Assembly: GCF_000397205.1 (NCBI RefSeq)
Contig: NC_021237.1
Location: forward strand, 6,455,001 to 6,519,000
Direction of reading: 5' to 3'
From: Pseudomonas protegens CHA0
GTDB lineage: Bacteria > Pseudomonadota > Gammaproteobacteria > Pseudomonadales > Pseudomonadaceae
Length of the DNA stretch: 64,000 nucleotides
Part shown: positions 56,698-64,000 of the stretch, in pieces
How the letters are laid out: each line of letters starts with the position of its first letter
Position numbering within the stretch: the stretch's first letter is position 1
The notes under the pieces: model-generated
Told to the model about the DNA's origin: nothing
The model's input: the letters and a program-made list of their open reading frames with translations, nothing else
The model's database searches: none
Position numbers and translations under genes: made by a program

Positions 56698-57624
56698 TCA
56701 CTGTTTCTCGAAGCGATAGAACAGGTTGGGCTCGCTGACCATGTACAGGTTGCCGGCCTCATCCATGGCCACCCCTTCGGCCCGGGGAATGGTTTTTTCC
56801 AGGCCATTGAAGCCACCGAGCAGGGCCATGAAGCTGACCTGCTCGCCCTGCTCGTCCAGTTCCAGCAGCAGATGGGAATCAGCCGACAGCACCAGGGTAT
56901 GGCCGGTGCGCGGGTCGATACCCAGGGCCGACAGGTTGCGCAAGTCGAGTTCGTCGCTGGCCAGCTTCTGCTTGTTGCCCTTGAGTACCTGGCTACCGTC
57001 GCTGCTCCAGGTAAACAACGCCGGCGGGCGCTCCTCCCCGAGCAGCAACTGTTGCCTGCGCGGGTTCCAGGCAATGGCTTCGAACGCCTTGTTCTGGTCT
57101 GCCGAAGGGCCCAGGTCGTATTTGGGGAAGTCCGCGACATTCAGCGACCGGGTACTGCCATCGACCTTGACGATCACCAGCGAATGCTCGCGCTCATCGA
57201 CAATCGCCAGCAGGCCATTTTCCAGGACCGCGACCCCTTCCGGGTTGCTCCAGCCCACTAGAGGCATCTTGCGCAGGACGTCGCCTTGCAGCGACAGCTC
57301 CACCAGGAATGGGTATTTGCCCATTACCGAAAACAGGGTCTTGGTCTGGGGGTTATAGGAAAGATCGGAGGCTTCGTCCCGCTCCATGCCTGGCAGGACC
57401 TTGGCATCGATCACCGCCCGGTAGCTGGGCAGCCAGATACTGGAGCTGCGTTCGGCGGTACTGACAAAACCTTCCTGGACCCAGAGAGCCCCACGGTCAT
57501 CCCAATGCATGAGGCTGGCTACGCCATAGCAGATCACGCCCGCCAACAGCAGCCAGGAATACCAGCGCATACGCAATCGCAAGCGGCGGATGAGGCGAGG
57601 TTTAGGTAGAGGGTGGGCGTCCAT
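56698..57624 (-). CDS. SdiA-regulated (YjiK-like) periplasmic beta-propeller protein 2
   Basis: 308 aa from the ATG at 57624; a GTG three bases earlier is less likely. A membrane helix at about residues 22-40 follows an Arg-rich N-terminus (RLIRRLRLRMRW). The periplasmic domain matches the tandem paralogue: EASDLSYNPQTKTLFSVMGK, AFEAIAWNPRRQQLLLGEE and the common ending AEGVAMDEAGNLYMVSEPNLFY. Function unknown; the pair probably arose by duplication. Confidence 0.82.
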   Translation of the reverse strand: MDAHPLPKPRLIRRLRLRMRWYSWLLLAGVICYGVASLMHWDDRGALWVQEGFVSTAERSSSIWLPSYRAVIDAKVLPGMERDEASDLSYNPQTKTLFSVMGKYPFLVELSLQGDVLRKMPLVGWSNPEGVAVLENGLLAIVDEREHSLVIVKVDGSTRSLNVADFPKYDLGPSADQNKAFEAIAWNPRRQQLLLGEERPPALFTWSSDGSQVLKGNKQKLASDELDLRNLSALGIDPRTGHTLVLSADSHLLLELDEQGEQVSFMALLGGFNGLEKTIPRAEGVAMDEAGNLYMVSEPNLFYRFEKQ

Positions 57625-57788
57625 CACACAGATTCCAGAAACGCGGCCAAAGTTAATAGCACAGGGATTTTAGATCCGCGAACCATAAACTTCGGAATTA
57701 TCCGGGAAAAATGTGAAAAAACGGTTAAAGCCGCTGATCTCTCTGCGCCGGGCCCTGGATTACCGGGCCCAGCGCAGAAAGATTCGGA

Positions 57789-58454
57789 TCAACGGACGCT
57801 GCTGGTGAAACGGCTGGCACCGGGAAGCTCCAGCACCAGCTCATCGCCGACATTCAGCGGCCCAACCCCGACCGGCGTGCCCGTGAGGATCACATCGCCG
57901 GCCTGCAGGGAGAAACAACCGGCCATGTACTGGATCATCGGCACTATGGGGTTGAGCATGATGGCGCTGTTGCCGTCCTGGCGTACTTCACCGTTGATGG
58001 TCAGGCGGATGCCGATGTCGGTCAGGTCGGCGAAGGTGCTGCCCACCACAAAGGGAGCGATCACCGCCGCGCCGTCGAACGACTTGGCGATTTCCCAGGG
58101 CAGGCCCTTGGCTTTGAGTTCGGCCTGCTTGTCCCGCAGGGTCAGGTCCAGTGCCGGGGCAAAGCCGGAAATGGCATCCAGCACTTCTTCACGGCTGGGT
58201 TTGGTGGAGAGCGGCTTGCCGATCAACACCGCGATTTCCGCTTCGTAGTGCACCGAACCACGCTCGGTGGGAATGGCGAACCCACCTTCCAGGGGTACCA
58301 CACAACTGCCCGGCTTGATAAACAGCAGGGGTTCGGTAGGTACCGGGTTGTCCAGCTCCTTGGCGTGCTCGGCGTAGTTGCGACCGATGCACACCACCTT
58401 GCCCACCGGAAAATGGATCCGGGTACCGTCGACATACTGGTGCTGATAGCTCAT
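57789..58454 (-). CDS. Fumarylacetoacetate hydrolase family protein
   Basis: 221 aa. Family core motifs are CIGRNYAEHAKEL, HYEAEIAVLIGKP (metal-binding E-x-E), KSFDGAAVIAPF and GDVILTGTPVGVGPL. Short FAH proteins of this type (FAHD1-like) act as acylpyruvate hydrolases or oxaloacetate decarboxylases. The substrate is not evident. It is 43 bp downstream of the D-2-hydroxyglutarate dehydrogenase gene on the same strand and may be cotranscribed. Confidence 0.9.
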   Translation of the reverse strand: MSYQHQYVDGTRIHFPVGKVVCIGRNYAEHAKELDNPVPTEPLLFIKPGSCVVPLEGGFAIPTERGSVHYEAEIAVLIGKPLSTKPSREEVLDAISGFAPALDLTLRDKQAELKAKGLPWEIAKSFDGAAVIAPFVVGSTFADLTDIGIRLTINGEVRQDGNSAIMLNPIVPMIQYMAGCFSLQAGDVILTGTPVGVGPLNVGDELVLELPGASRFTSSVR

Positions 58455-58497
58455 TACCGACTCCTGCTTGTGTGCTTTATCTGGACACTACCCGGCT

Positions 58498-59892
58498 TCA
58501 GATCGCGAAGATCTTGCCCGGATTCATGATGCCGTTCGGGTCGAACGCGGCCTTGACCGCCTTCATGTACTCGATCTCCACCGGCGAGCGGCTGTAGGTC
58601 AGGTAATCACGCTTGGTCATGCCCACGCCGTGCTCCGCGGAAATCGAGCCGTTGTACTTCTCGACCGTCTCGAACACCCACTTGTTGACCGTCGCGCACT
58701 TGGCAAAGAACTCGTCCTTGCTCAGGTTATCCGGCTTGAGGATATTCAGGTGCAGGTTGCCGTCGCCGATGTGGCCGAACCAGACGATTTCGAAGTCCGG
58801 GTAGTGCTTGCCGACGATGGCGTCGATTTCCTGAAGGAAGGCCGGGACTTTCGACACAGTGACCGAAATGTCGTTCTTGTACGGCGTCCAGTGGGAAATG
58901 GTCTCGGAGATGTATTCGCGCAGCTTCCACAGGTTGTGCAACTGGGTTTCGCTCTGGCTCATCACGCCGTCCAGCACCCAGCCCTGCTCGACACAGTGCT
59001 CGAAGGTTTCCAGGGCGTGGTTGGCCACTTCCTCGGTGGTGGCTTCGAATTCCAGCAGCGCATAGAACGGGCAGTCGGACTCGAACGGCGCCGGTACGTC
59101 GCCACGGGCCAGGACCTTGGCCAGGGCCTTGTCGGAGAAGAACTCGAAGGCCGTCAGATCCAGCTTGCCCTGGAAGGCGTGCAACACGGGCATGATCGAG
59201 TCGAAATCAGGGGTGCCCAGGACCATCGCCGTGAGGTTCTTCGGGGCCCGGTCCAGGCGCATGGTGGCCTCGACCACGAAGCCCAGGGTGCCCTCGGCGC
59301 CGATGAACAGCTGGCGCAAGTCATAGCCGGTGGCGTTCTTGATCAGGTCCTTGTTCAGCTCCAGCAGGTCGCCCTTGCCGGTGACCACCTTCATGCCGGC
59401 CACCCAATTGCGGGTCATGCCGTAGCGAATCACCTTGATCCCGCCGGCATTGGTACCGATATTGCCGCCAATCTGGCTGGAACCTGCAGAAGCGAAATCC
59501 ACCGGGTAGTACAGGCCGTTTTCTTGCGCCAGGTTCTGCAACTGCTCGGTGACCACGCCCGGCTGGCACACTGCGGTGCGGTCGGTCAGGTTCAGGTCGA
59601 GGATCTGGTTCATATAGTCGAAGGACACCACCACCTCGCCGTTGGCTGCCACCGCTGCCGCCGAAAGCCCGGTGCGACCGCCCGAAGGCACCAGCGCAAC
59701 CTTGTGCTGATTGGCCCAGCGCACAATGGCCTGGACCTGCTCGATGGTTTTCGGAAACACAATGGCTGTCGGGGCCGGGGCGAAATGCTTGGTCCAATCC
59801 TTGCCGTAAGCATTCAGGGAGTCAGCGTCGGTCAGCACCTTGCCAGGCTCAACCAGGGTCTTCAGCTCATCAATCAGGGCAGGATTGGTCAT
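58498..59892 (-). CDS. FAD-binding D-2-hydroxyglutarate dehydrogenase
   Basis: 464 aa from the ATG at 59892 (MTNPALIDELK), the length of the Pseudomonas enzyme; an ATG 10 codons upstream is less likely. The FAD PCMH domain has VALVPSGGRTGLSAAAV and SSQIGGNIGTNAGG, and the C-terminal domain WFGHIGDGNLHLNI and SAEHGVGMTKRDYL with metal-binding histidines. It oxidises D-2-hydroxyglutarate to 2-oxoglutarate. SerA makes D-2-hydroxyglutarate while driving 3-phosphoglycerate oxidation, so the divergent pair forms a functional couple. Confidence 0.9.
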   Translation of the reverse strand: MTNPALIDELKTLVEPGKVLTDADSLNAYGKDWTKHFAPAPTAIVFPKTIEQVQAIVRWANQHKVALVPSGGRTGLSAAAVAANGEVVVSFDYMNQILDLNLTDRTAVCQPGVVTEQLQNLAQENGLYYPVDFASAGSSQIGGNIGTNAGGIKVIRYGMTRNWVAGMKVVTGKGDLLELNKDLIKNATGYDLRQLFIGAEGTLGFVVEATMRLDRAPKNLTAMVLGTPDFDSIMPVLHAFQGKLDLTAFEFFSDKALAKVLARGDVPAPFESDCPFYALLEFEATTEEVANHALETFEHCVEQGWVLDGVMSQSETQLHNLWKLREYISETISHWTPYKNDISVTVSKVPAFLQEIDAIVGKHYPDFEIVWFGHIGDGNLHLNILKPDNLSKDEFFAKCATVNKWVFETVEKYNGSISAEHGVGMTKRDYLTYSRSPVEIEYMKAVKAAFDPNGIMNPGKIFAI

Positions 59893-60096
59893 CGACAGAA
59901 CTCTCGAACAATTCATGGTCATCCTGAGAACGCTTCACGTCGCAGGAATGAGTGTTTAGCGGGGCGCGTATGCTAGCATACCGCCCCCGCAGGAGAGTGC
60001 CCAAGGGCCTTTCTGCGGTGTCGGCCCAGTGCCGCCCAGGTCAGCTCAAGCTGTCCACTTCCCTGCCATTTTTCTCCGGGACACAGGTTTACGCAG

Positions 60097-61326
60097 ATGA
60101 GCAAGACTTCTCTCGATAAGAGCAAGATCAAGTTCCTTCTCCTCGAAGGCGTCCACCAATCCGCTGTCGACGTCCTCAAGGCCGCCGGCTACACCAGCAT
60201 CGAGTACCTCACCGGTTCTCTGCCGGAAGCCCAGCTCAAGGAAAAGATCGCCGATGCACACTTCATCGGCATTCGCTCCCGCACTCAACTGACCGAAGAG
60301 ATCTTCGACCACGCGAAGAAACTGGTCGCAGTGGGCTGCTTCTGCATCGGCACCAACCAGGTTGACCTGTCCGCCGCTCGCGAGCGCGGCATCGCGGTGT
60401 TCAACGCGCCGTACTCCAACACCCGTTCGGTTGCCGAGCTGGTGCTGGCCGAGGCCATCCTGCTGCTGCGCGGCATCCCCGAGAAAAACGCTTCCTGCCA
60501 CCGTGGCGGCTGGATCAAGAGCGCGGCCAACTCCTTCGAAATCCGTGGCAAGAAGCTGGGTATCGTCGGTTACGGCTCCATTGGTACTCAGCTGTCGGTC
60601 CTGGCCGAAGGCTTAGGGATGCAGGTGTTCTTCTACGACACCGTGACCAAGCTGCCACTGGGCAACGCCACCCAGGTGGGCAACCTGCACGAACTGCTGG
60701 GCATGTCCGACATCGTCACCCTGCACGTGCCGGAAACCGCGGCCACCCAGTGGATGATCGGCGAGAAGGAAATCCGCGCCATCAAGAAGGGCGGCATCCT
60801 GATCAACGCCGCCCGCGGCACCGTGGTCGAGCTGGACGCCCTGGCGGACGCGATCAAGGACAAGCACCTGATCGGCGCGGCCATCGACGTATTCCCGGTG
60901 GAGCCGCGCTCCAACGACGAAGAGTTCGAAAGCCCGCTGCGCGGCCTGGACAACGTGATCCTGACCCCGCACATCGGCGGTTCCACCGCTGAAGCCCAGG
61001 CCAACATCGGCCTGGAAGTGGCAGAAAAACTGGTCAAGTACAGCGACAACGGTACCTCGGTGTCCTCGGTCAACTTCCCTGAAGTGGCGCTGCCGGCCCA
61101 CCCGGGCAAGCACCGTCTGCTGCACATCCACGAGAACATTCCGGGCGTGATGAGCGAGATCAACAAGGTCTTCGCCGAAAACGGCATCAACATCTCCGGT
61201 CAGTTCCTGCAGACCAACGAGAAGGTCGGCTACGTGGTGATCGACGTCGACGCCGAGTACTCGGACCTGGCGCAAGAGAAGCTGCAGCACATCAACGGCA
61301 CCATCCGTTGCCGCGTGCTGTTCTAA
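60097..61326 (+). CDS. serA: D-3-phosphoglycerate dehydrogenase SerA
   Basis: 409 aa. The NAD-binding motif is GIVGYGSIGTQLSVLAEGLG; the catalytic Arg is in NAARGTVVELDAL, Glu in DVFPVEPRS and His in LTPHIGGST. A C-terminal ACT domain (residues about 335-409: LHIHENIPGVMSEINKVF) allows serine feedback. It starts serine synthesis. A strong bidirectional terminator follows. Confidence 0.97.
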   Translation: MSKTSLDKSKIKFLLLEGVHQSAVDVLKAAGYTSIEYLTGSLPEAQLKEKIADAHFIGIRSRTQLTEEIFDHAKKLVAVGCFCIGTNQVDLSAARERGIAVFNAPYSNTRSVAELVLAEAILLLRGIPEKNASCHRGGWIKSAANSFEIRGKKLGIVGYGSIGTQLSVLAEGLGMQVFFYDTVTKLPLGNATQVGNLHELLGMSDIVTLHVPETAATQWMIGEKEIRAIKKGGILINAARGTVVELDALADAIKDKHLIGAAIDVFPVEPRSNDEEFESPLRGLDNVILTPHIGGSTAEAQANIGLEVAEKLVKYSDNGTSVSSVNFPEVALPAHPGKHRLLHIHENIPGVMSEINKVFAENGINISGQFLQTNEKVGYVVIDVDAEYSDLAQEKLQHINGTIRCRVLF

Positions 61327-61342
61327 GCCTCGACCGCGGCAC

Positions 61343-61373
61343 AAAAAAGGGAGCCCTCTGGGCTCCCTTTTTT
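61343..61373. terminator. Bidirectional intrinsic terminator of serA
   Basis: AAAAAAGGGAGCCC (61343-61356), loop TCT, GGGCTCCCTTTTTT (61360-61373): a perfect 14-bp stem with T-runs in both directions, so it can terminate serA and the convergent DUF4399 gene. Confidence 0.95.
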
Positions 61374-61386
61374 ATCGTGTTTACGA

Positions 61387-61824
61387 TTATTTCACTGTTA
61401 CTGTGATTTTCTTGGAAACGATCACCGGGTTGAAAGGCACGTGGTTCTTGTCCCCCAGTTCCAGTTGCAGGGTGTGCTTGCCGGGTGTCAGGGTCACTTC
61501 GGTTTCGGTCTGGGCCTTGCCGAAGTGCAGGTGGTTGGCGTCCATCGGGATCGGCAGGTTCTCGGCAGGCAACTGATCGACATCGATCAGCAGGTGATGG
61601 TGGCCGGTGTTGGCGGTCTGATCGCCCGCCGGAGCCAGGGCGATGCCTTCAACGCCGAACTTGACCTTGAAGGTCTTGTCCACGGTGGCCCCGTCGGCCG
61701 GGGAAACGATAGTCACCTTGGCGCCGGCAGGTGCCTCGGTACGCGGAATTTCCGCTGCACCGGCCAGCATCGAGGTTCCCAGCAACAGACCGGCCAAAGC
61801 AGCACGCGACATAAAAATTTTCAT
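61387..61824 (-). CDS. DUF4399 periplasmic protein
   Basis: 145 aa from the ATG at 61824, with a GGAGAAG ribosome site. A signal peptide (MKIFMSRAALAGLLLGTSML-AGAAE) precedes a small beta-sandwich with TGHHHLLID and ANHLHFGKAQTE. The histidine clusters suggest metal binding, but that is unproven. No enzyme motif is seen. It ends against the serA terminator. Confidence 0.8.
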   Translation of the reverse strand: MKIFMSRAALAGLLLGTSMLAGAAEIPRTEAPAGAKVTIVSPADGATVDKTFKVKFGVEGIALAPAGDQTANTGHHHLLIDVDQLPAENLPIPMDANHLHFGKAQTETEVTLTPGKHTLQLELGDKNHVPFNPVIVSKKITVTVK

Positions 61825-61956
61825 TATCTTCTCCAGTTTTTCCGCAAATCTTTTACGGTTATGACAACTTCGTGGCAATTCGTTGTCGAAGGCACTCAAC
61901 ACCTTAGCAAAGCGAGCCTGAACGGCGCATCGCTCATATAAATTCAAGGAGTGACC

Positions 61957-62742
61957 ATGCGTTTCCTGCCTGGCCTGTTACTTTTGCTGCCCCTTGCGAG
62001 CACTTGCGCTCAAGCCGAACTGATGGACGATATCAATGACCGCGGCGAGCTGCGCATCGCCCTGGAAGCCGATACGCCACCCTTCAATTTCAAGGACGAC
62101 GGCAAACTCACCGGTTTCGAGGTGGAGTTGGGGCAACTGCTGGCCAGTGAACTGGACGTACGCGCGGACTTCGTGGTGACCGAGGCCGCCGAACTGCTCC
62201 CGGGAGTGGAAAGCGGCAAGTTCGACGTGGCGATCAACCACATAGCAATGACCCCGGAACTCAAGGATCGTTTCGATTTCAGCGAACCCTACAGCTATTC
62301 CAGTGCGCAGTTGATTGTGCGCAAGGAAGAGCAGCGTCCGCTGTTTTCCCTGCAGGCCCTGCGCGGCCAGGCGCTGGGGGTGGCCCAGGGCAGCCAGTTC
62401 GTCGATCAGGCGCGGACTGTGGAAGGGATCAACCTGCGCAGCTACGCCGATGCCCAGCAGCCGATCAAGGACGTGGCGGACAAGCAGATCGACGCTGCCA
62501 TCAGCGATCGCCTGCTGATTCCCTACGCCATTCGCGACAGCCGCCTGCCGGTGAAAGAAGGCGCCAAGGTCGGACCGACCCTGAGCCTGGCGATCCCCTT
62601 CCAGAAAGGTAACCCAGCGTTTCGCGCGAGCCTGGACAGCGCCTTGCAGCGGATCAAGGCCGACGGGCGCCTGATGGCCCTGTCGGAGAAATGGTTCGGC
62701 ATGGACGCGAGCAAACCGCCGAAGGCCGAAGCCGGGCAGTAA
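61957..62742 (+). CDS. Amino-acid-type ABC transporter substrate-binding protein (no permease adjacent)
   Basis: 261 aa from the ATG at 61957 with AAGGAG at 61946-61951. A signal peptide (MRFLPGLLLLLPLASTCAQA) and the SBP family-3 core are clear: ALEADTPPFNFKDDGKLTGF and EVELGQLLA, then NHIAMTPELKDRFDFSEPY. The closest family image is FliY/GlnH-like polar amino acid binders. In other pseudomonads permease genes may follow; here repeat copy B and an opposing gene follow, so it must use a distant transporter or act as a sensor. Confidence 0.87.
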   Translation: MRFLPGLLLLLPLASTCAQAELMDDINDRGELRIALEADTPPFNFKDDGKLTGFEVELGQLLASELDVRADFVVTEAAELLPGVESGKFDVAINHIAMTPELKDRFDFSEPYSYSSAQLIVRKEEQRPLFSLQALRGQALGVAQGSQFVDQARTVEGINLRSYADAQQPIKDVADKQIDAAISDRLLIPYAIRDSRLPVKEGAKVGPTLSLAIPFQKGNPAFRASLDSALQRIKADGRLMALSEKWFGMDASKPPKAEAGQ

Positions 62743-62767
62743 ACGACACAAGCTGCCTGGATTGACC

Positions 62768-62896
62768 TGTAGCCGCAACCTGCGAACGGCCCGAAGGGAC
62801 CCAGGGGCTTCATGGCTGCTAGAGGTCGGCGGGAAATCGTCAAGCAAGGCCCTTAGGGCCTTTTCGCAGCCTCGCTAAAACTCGGCAGCGGCTACG
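62768..62896. repeat. Long intergenic palindromic element, copy B
   Basis: Begins TGTAGCCGC and ends GGCAGCGGCTAC, with the shared block AATCGTCAAGCAAGGCCC ... GGGCCTTTTCGCAGC and the inner match CTGCGAACG. Its right end contains the TAG stop of the adjacent DUF523 gene (62894-62892). It matches copy A at 10656-10779. Confidence 0.78.
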
Positions 62897-63380
62897 AGGA
62901 CAATGCGGCCAGGGCGCTGGCGGCCTCGGGCAGTTGCAGCTCGCTGAAGACTTGCACCCCGTGCTGCTTGAGCAACGCGGCGGTGACGCCCTCCCCCGAA
63001 ACCTTGACCCCGCTGAAGCTGCCGTCATAGGTCAGCAGGTTGCCGCAGGATGGGCTGTGGGCCTTGAGCACGGCAACGCGGATCCGGTGCTTTTCCACCA
63101 GCTCCAGGGCCTGGCGGGCGCCAGCCAGGAACTGGGCGCTGACATCTTCACCTTCGCAGGTCATCACCGGTGCCCGCCCCTCGAGCACATCGACACCCTG
63201 CCCGCCGGGGATCTCCGCCGGCGCCCGTGGAGTGGGCAAACCACCAGCAACCTCCGGACACAAGGCAACCACTCGTCCCTCTTGCTGCCAGGCGGCCAGT
63301 TGATCGAACGGGCCGCTGGCACCGCCGTCGTAGCGTACGCGGTGGCCCAACAGGCAGCGGCTGACCAGGATCTTGTGCAT
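62892..63380 (-). CDS. DUF523 family protein
   Basis: 162 aa. Family hallmarks are VSRCLLGHRVRYDGG, ALCPEVAGGLPTPR, VLKAHSPSCG and the conserved cysteines in each. The fold and partners are unknown; the Cys residues might bind metal or persulfide. The stop codon lies in repeat copy B. It starts 3 bp after the 2OG-oxygenase stop, so the two genes are probably one operon. Confidence 0.88.
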   Translation of the reverse strand: MHKILVSRCLLGHRVRYDGGASGPFDQLAAWQQEGRVVALCPEVAGGLPTPRAPAEIPGGQGVDVLEGRAPVMTCEGEDVSAQFLAGARQALELVEKHRIRVAVLKAHSPSCGNLLTYDGSFSGVKVSGEGVTAALLKQHGVQVFSELQLPEAASALAALSS

Positions 63381-63382
63381 AT

Positions 63383-64000
63383 TTAGAACGGCTCGTTACC
63401 ACGGCGCCGGAACCAGCCGGTCAGGGACAGGCGTTCCCGGGTCGCGGGCATGACTTCATGGGGGACTTCGCCGGAAAGAAACACCACCAGCCGCCCCCCG
63501 ACAGGGACTACATCGTATTGCCCCCGGTCATTGAGGTACATGCGCAATTGCCCGCCCTGCTCGGGCAGCCACTCCTCATTGAGGTAGACCACCGCCGAGA
63601 CCATGCGCCGGTCGTCATCGCGAAAGCGATCCACGTGGCGCTTGTAGAAGGCTCCCGGCGGGTACATCGCGAAATGGCATTCGAAATCTTCAAGCCCGAG
63701 GAACAGGCCTCGGTTCAGAGCCTCGCGCAGGCTGTCCATCAGTTCCAGGTAGCTATCGCAGGCCTGGGCCTGACCGGGCTCGAGCCACTGGATATGGTCG
63801 CCGCGTATACCCTCGCGGATCTCCTGGGCCGGCCCGCGTCCTACCGCCGCCGGCGCCAGTTCACCTTCAGCCGCACGTTTACGGCACTCAGCCGCCAGTT
63901 CGAGGGTCAGAGCCTCGGACAGGAAGACATTTTGCTGCGACCAGCCACAGGCGGCCAGGTCGTCGACAATGTTCAACAACAGCGGATGATCAGAGGGTAT
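63383..64000 (-). CDS. 2OG-Fe(II) dioxygenase, prolyl-4-hydroxylase type (5'-truncated by window edge)
   Basis: The frame stays open from the stop at 63383 through the right edge at 64000 (206 visible codons, reading IPSDHPLLLNIVDDLAACG), so the start lies outside. The double-stranded beta-helix core is intact: KRHVDRF (HxD), SAVVYLNEEWLPEQGGQL, and PHEVMP with RERLSLTGWF (distal His and 2OG-binding Arg). It should hydroxylate an unknown protein or small substrate. A TTG at 63979 could serve as a start but is unlikely. Confidence 0.85.
   Translation of the reverse strand: MPSDHPLLLNIVDDLAACGWSQQNVFLSEALTLELAAECRKRAAEGELAPAAVGRGPAQEIREGIRGDHIQWLEPGQAQACDSYLELMDSLREALNRGLFLGLEDFECHFAMYPPGAFYKRHVDRFRDDDRRMVSAVVYLNEEWLPEQGGQLRMYLNDRGQYDVVPVGGRLVVFLSGEVPHEVMPATRERLSLTGWFRRRGNEPF

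Noticed and set aside
61951..61956. GTG start two codons upstream for the binding protein
   Set aside because: It overlaps the AAGGAG ribosome site that serves the ATG at 61957.
63977..63979. TTG at 63979 as the start of the 2OG oxygenase
   Set aside because: The frame remains open to the window edge, and the preceding codons (IPSDHPLL) look like coding sequence, so the gene is probably truncated by the window.

Overview
The window looks like chromosomal core DNA of a Pseudomonas of the P. fluorescens group, probably close to P. protegens or P. chlororaphis. This is inferred from the high GC content, the many Pseudomonas-type REP palindromes (GTAGGAGC...GCGAAGG) between genes, a CadA/CadR pair, a PchP-like phosphatase, and a gene order (ftsY, M16 pair, rsmD ... 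coaD, ferredoxin, mutM ... ilvD ... folA ... thyA, lgt ... ptsP, rppH ... ilvA, rpiA ... D-2-hydroxyglutarate dehydrogenase, serA) that I recognise as the usual Pseudomonas order. I see no rRNA, tRNA, CRISPR array, insertion sequence or prophage.

Layout. 1-6838: 3'-truncated ftsY, divergent from an operon of two M16 peptidase-fold proteins, rsmD, a YheT-type hydrolase and an AraC regulator. 6940-12416: a sulfurtransferase, then a TetR repressor divergent from an aldehyde dehydrogenase / small Tat lipoprotein / GMC oxidoreductase operon, with a palindromic operator on the promoter. 12532-16543: coaD, ferredoxin, mutM, an HDOD protein and rlmI.

16600-20221 is the most unusual stretch. An A+T-rich leader precedes a 23-codon gene with a strong ribosome binding site, then an imperfect stem-loop, then three overlapping genes: a SagB-type flavin dehydrogenase, an AurF-type di-iron oxygenase with all seven metal ligands, and a Bcr/CflA-type exporter. 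This looks like a compact pathway for a peptide-derived metabolite with no YcaO, radical-SAM or peptidase gene beside it. It is my main candidate for an undescribed system.

20252-33278: a small membrane protein, ilvD, an orphan MBOAT/SGNH O-acylation cassette, pchP, the cystine transporter tcyP, folA, and a membrane protein/GTPase pair (DUF2868/DUF3482). 33345-42977: an aminoethylphosphonate-type import and catabolism cluster (ABC importer, FAD oxidoreductase, PhnZ-like HD oxygenase, LysR) directly downstream of the metal pump cadA and divergent cadR. 42993-53188: PAP2 phosphatase, thyA, lgt, a TSUP transporter, an NRDE protein, ptsP, rppH, a HAD phosphatase, and a DUF2269 / SDR-DoxX / DUF2269 membrane operon.

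53229-64000: ilvA divergent from rpiA; two tandem SdiA-regulated/YjiK-like proteins; a fumarylacetoacetase-family hydrolase; D-2-hydroxyglutarate dehydrogenase divergent from serA, whose side product it recycles; DUF4399; an orphan solute-binding protein; DUF523; and a 2OG-Fe(II) oxygenase that runs off the right edge.
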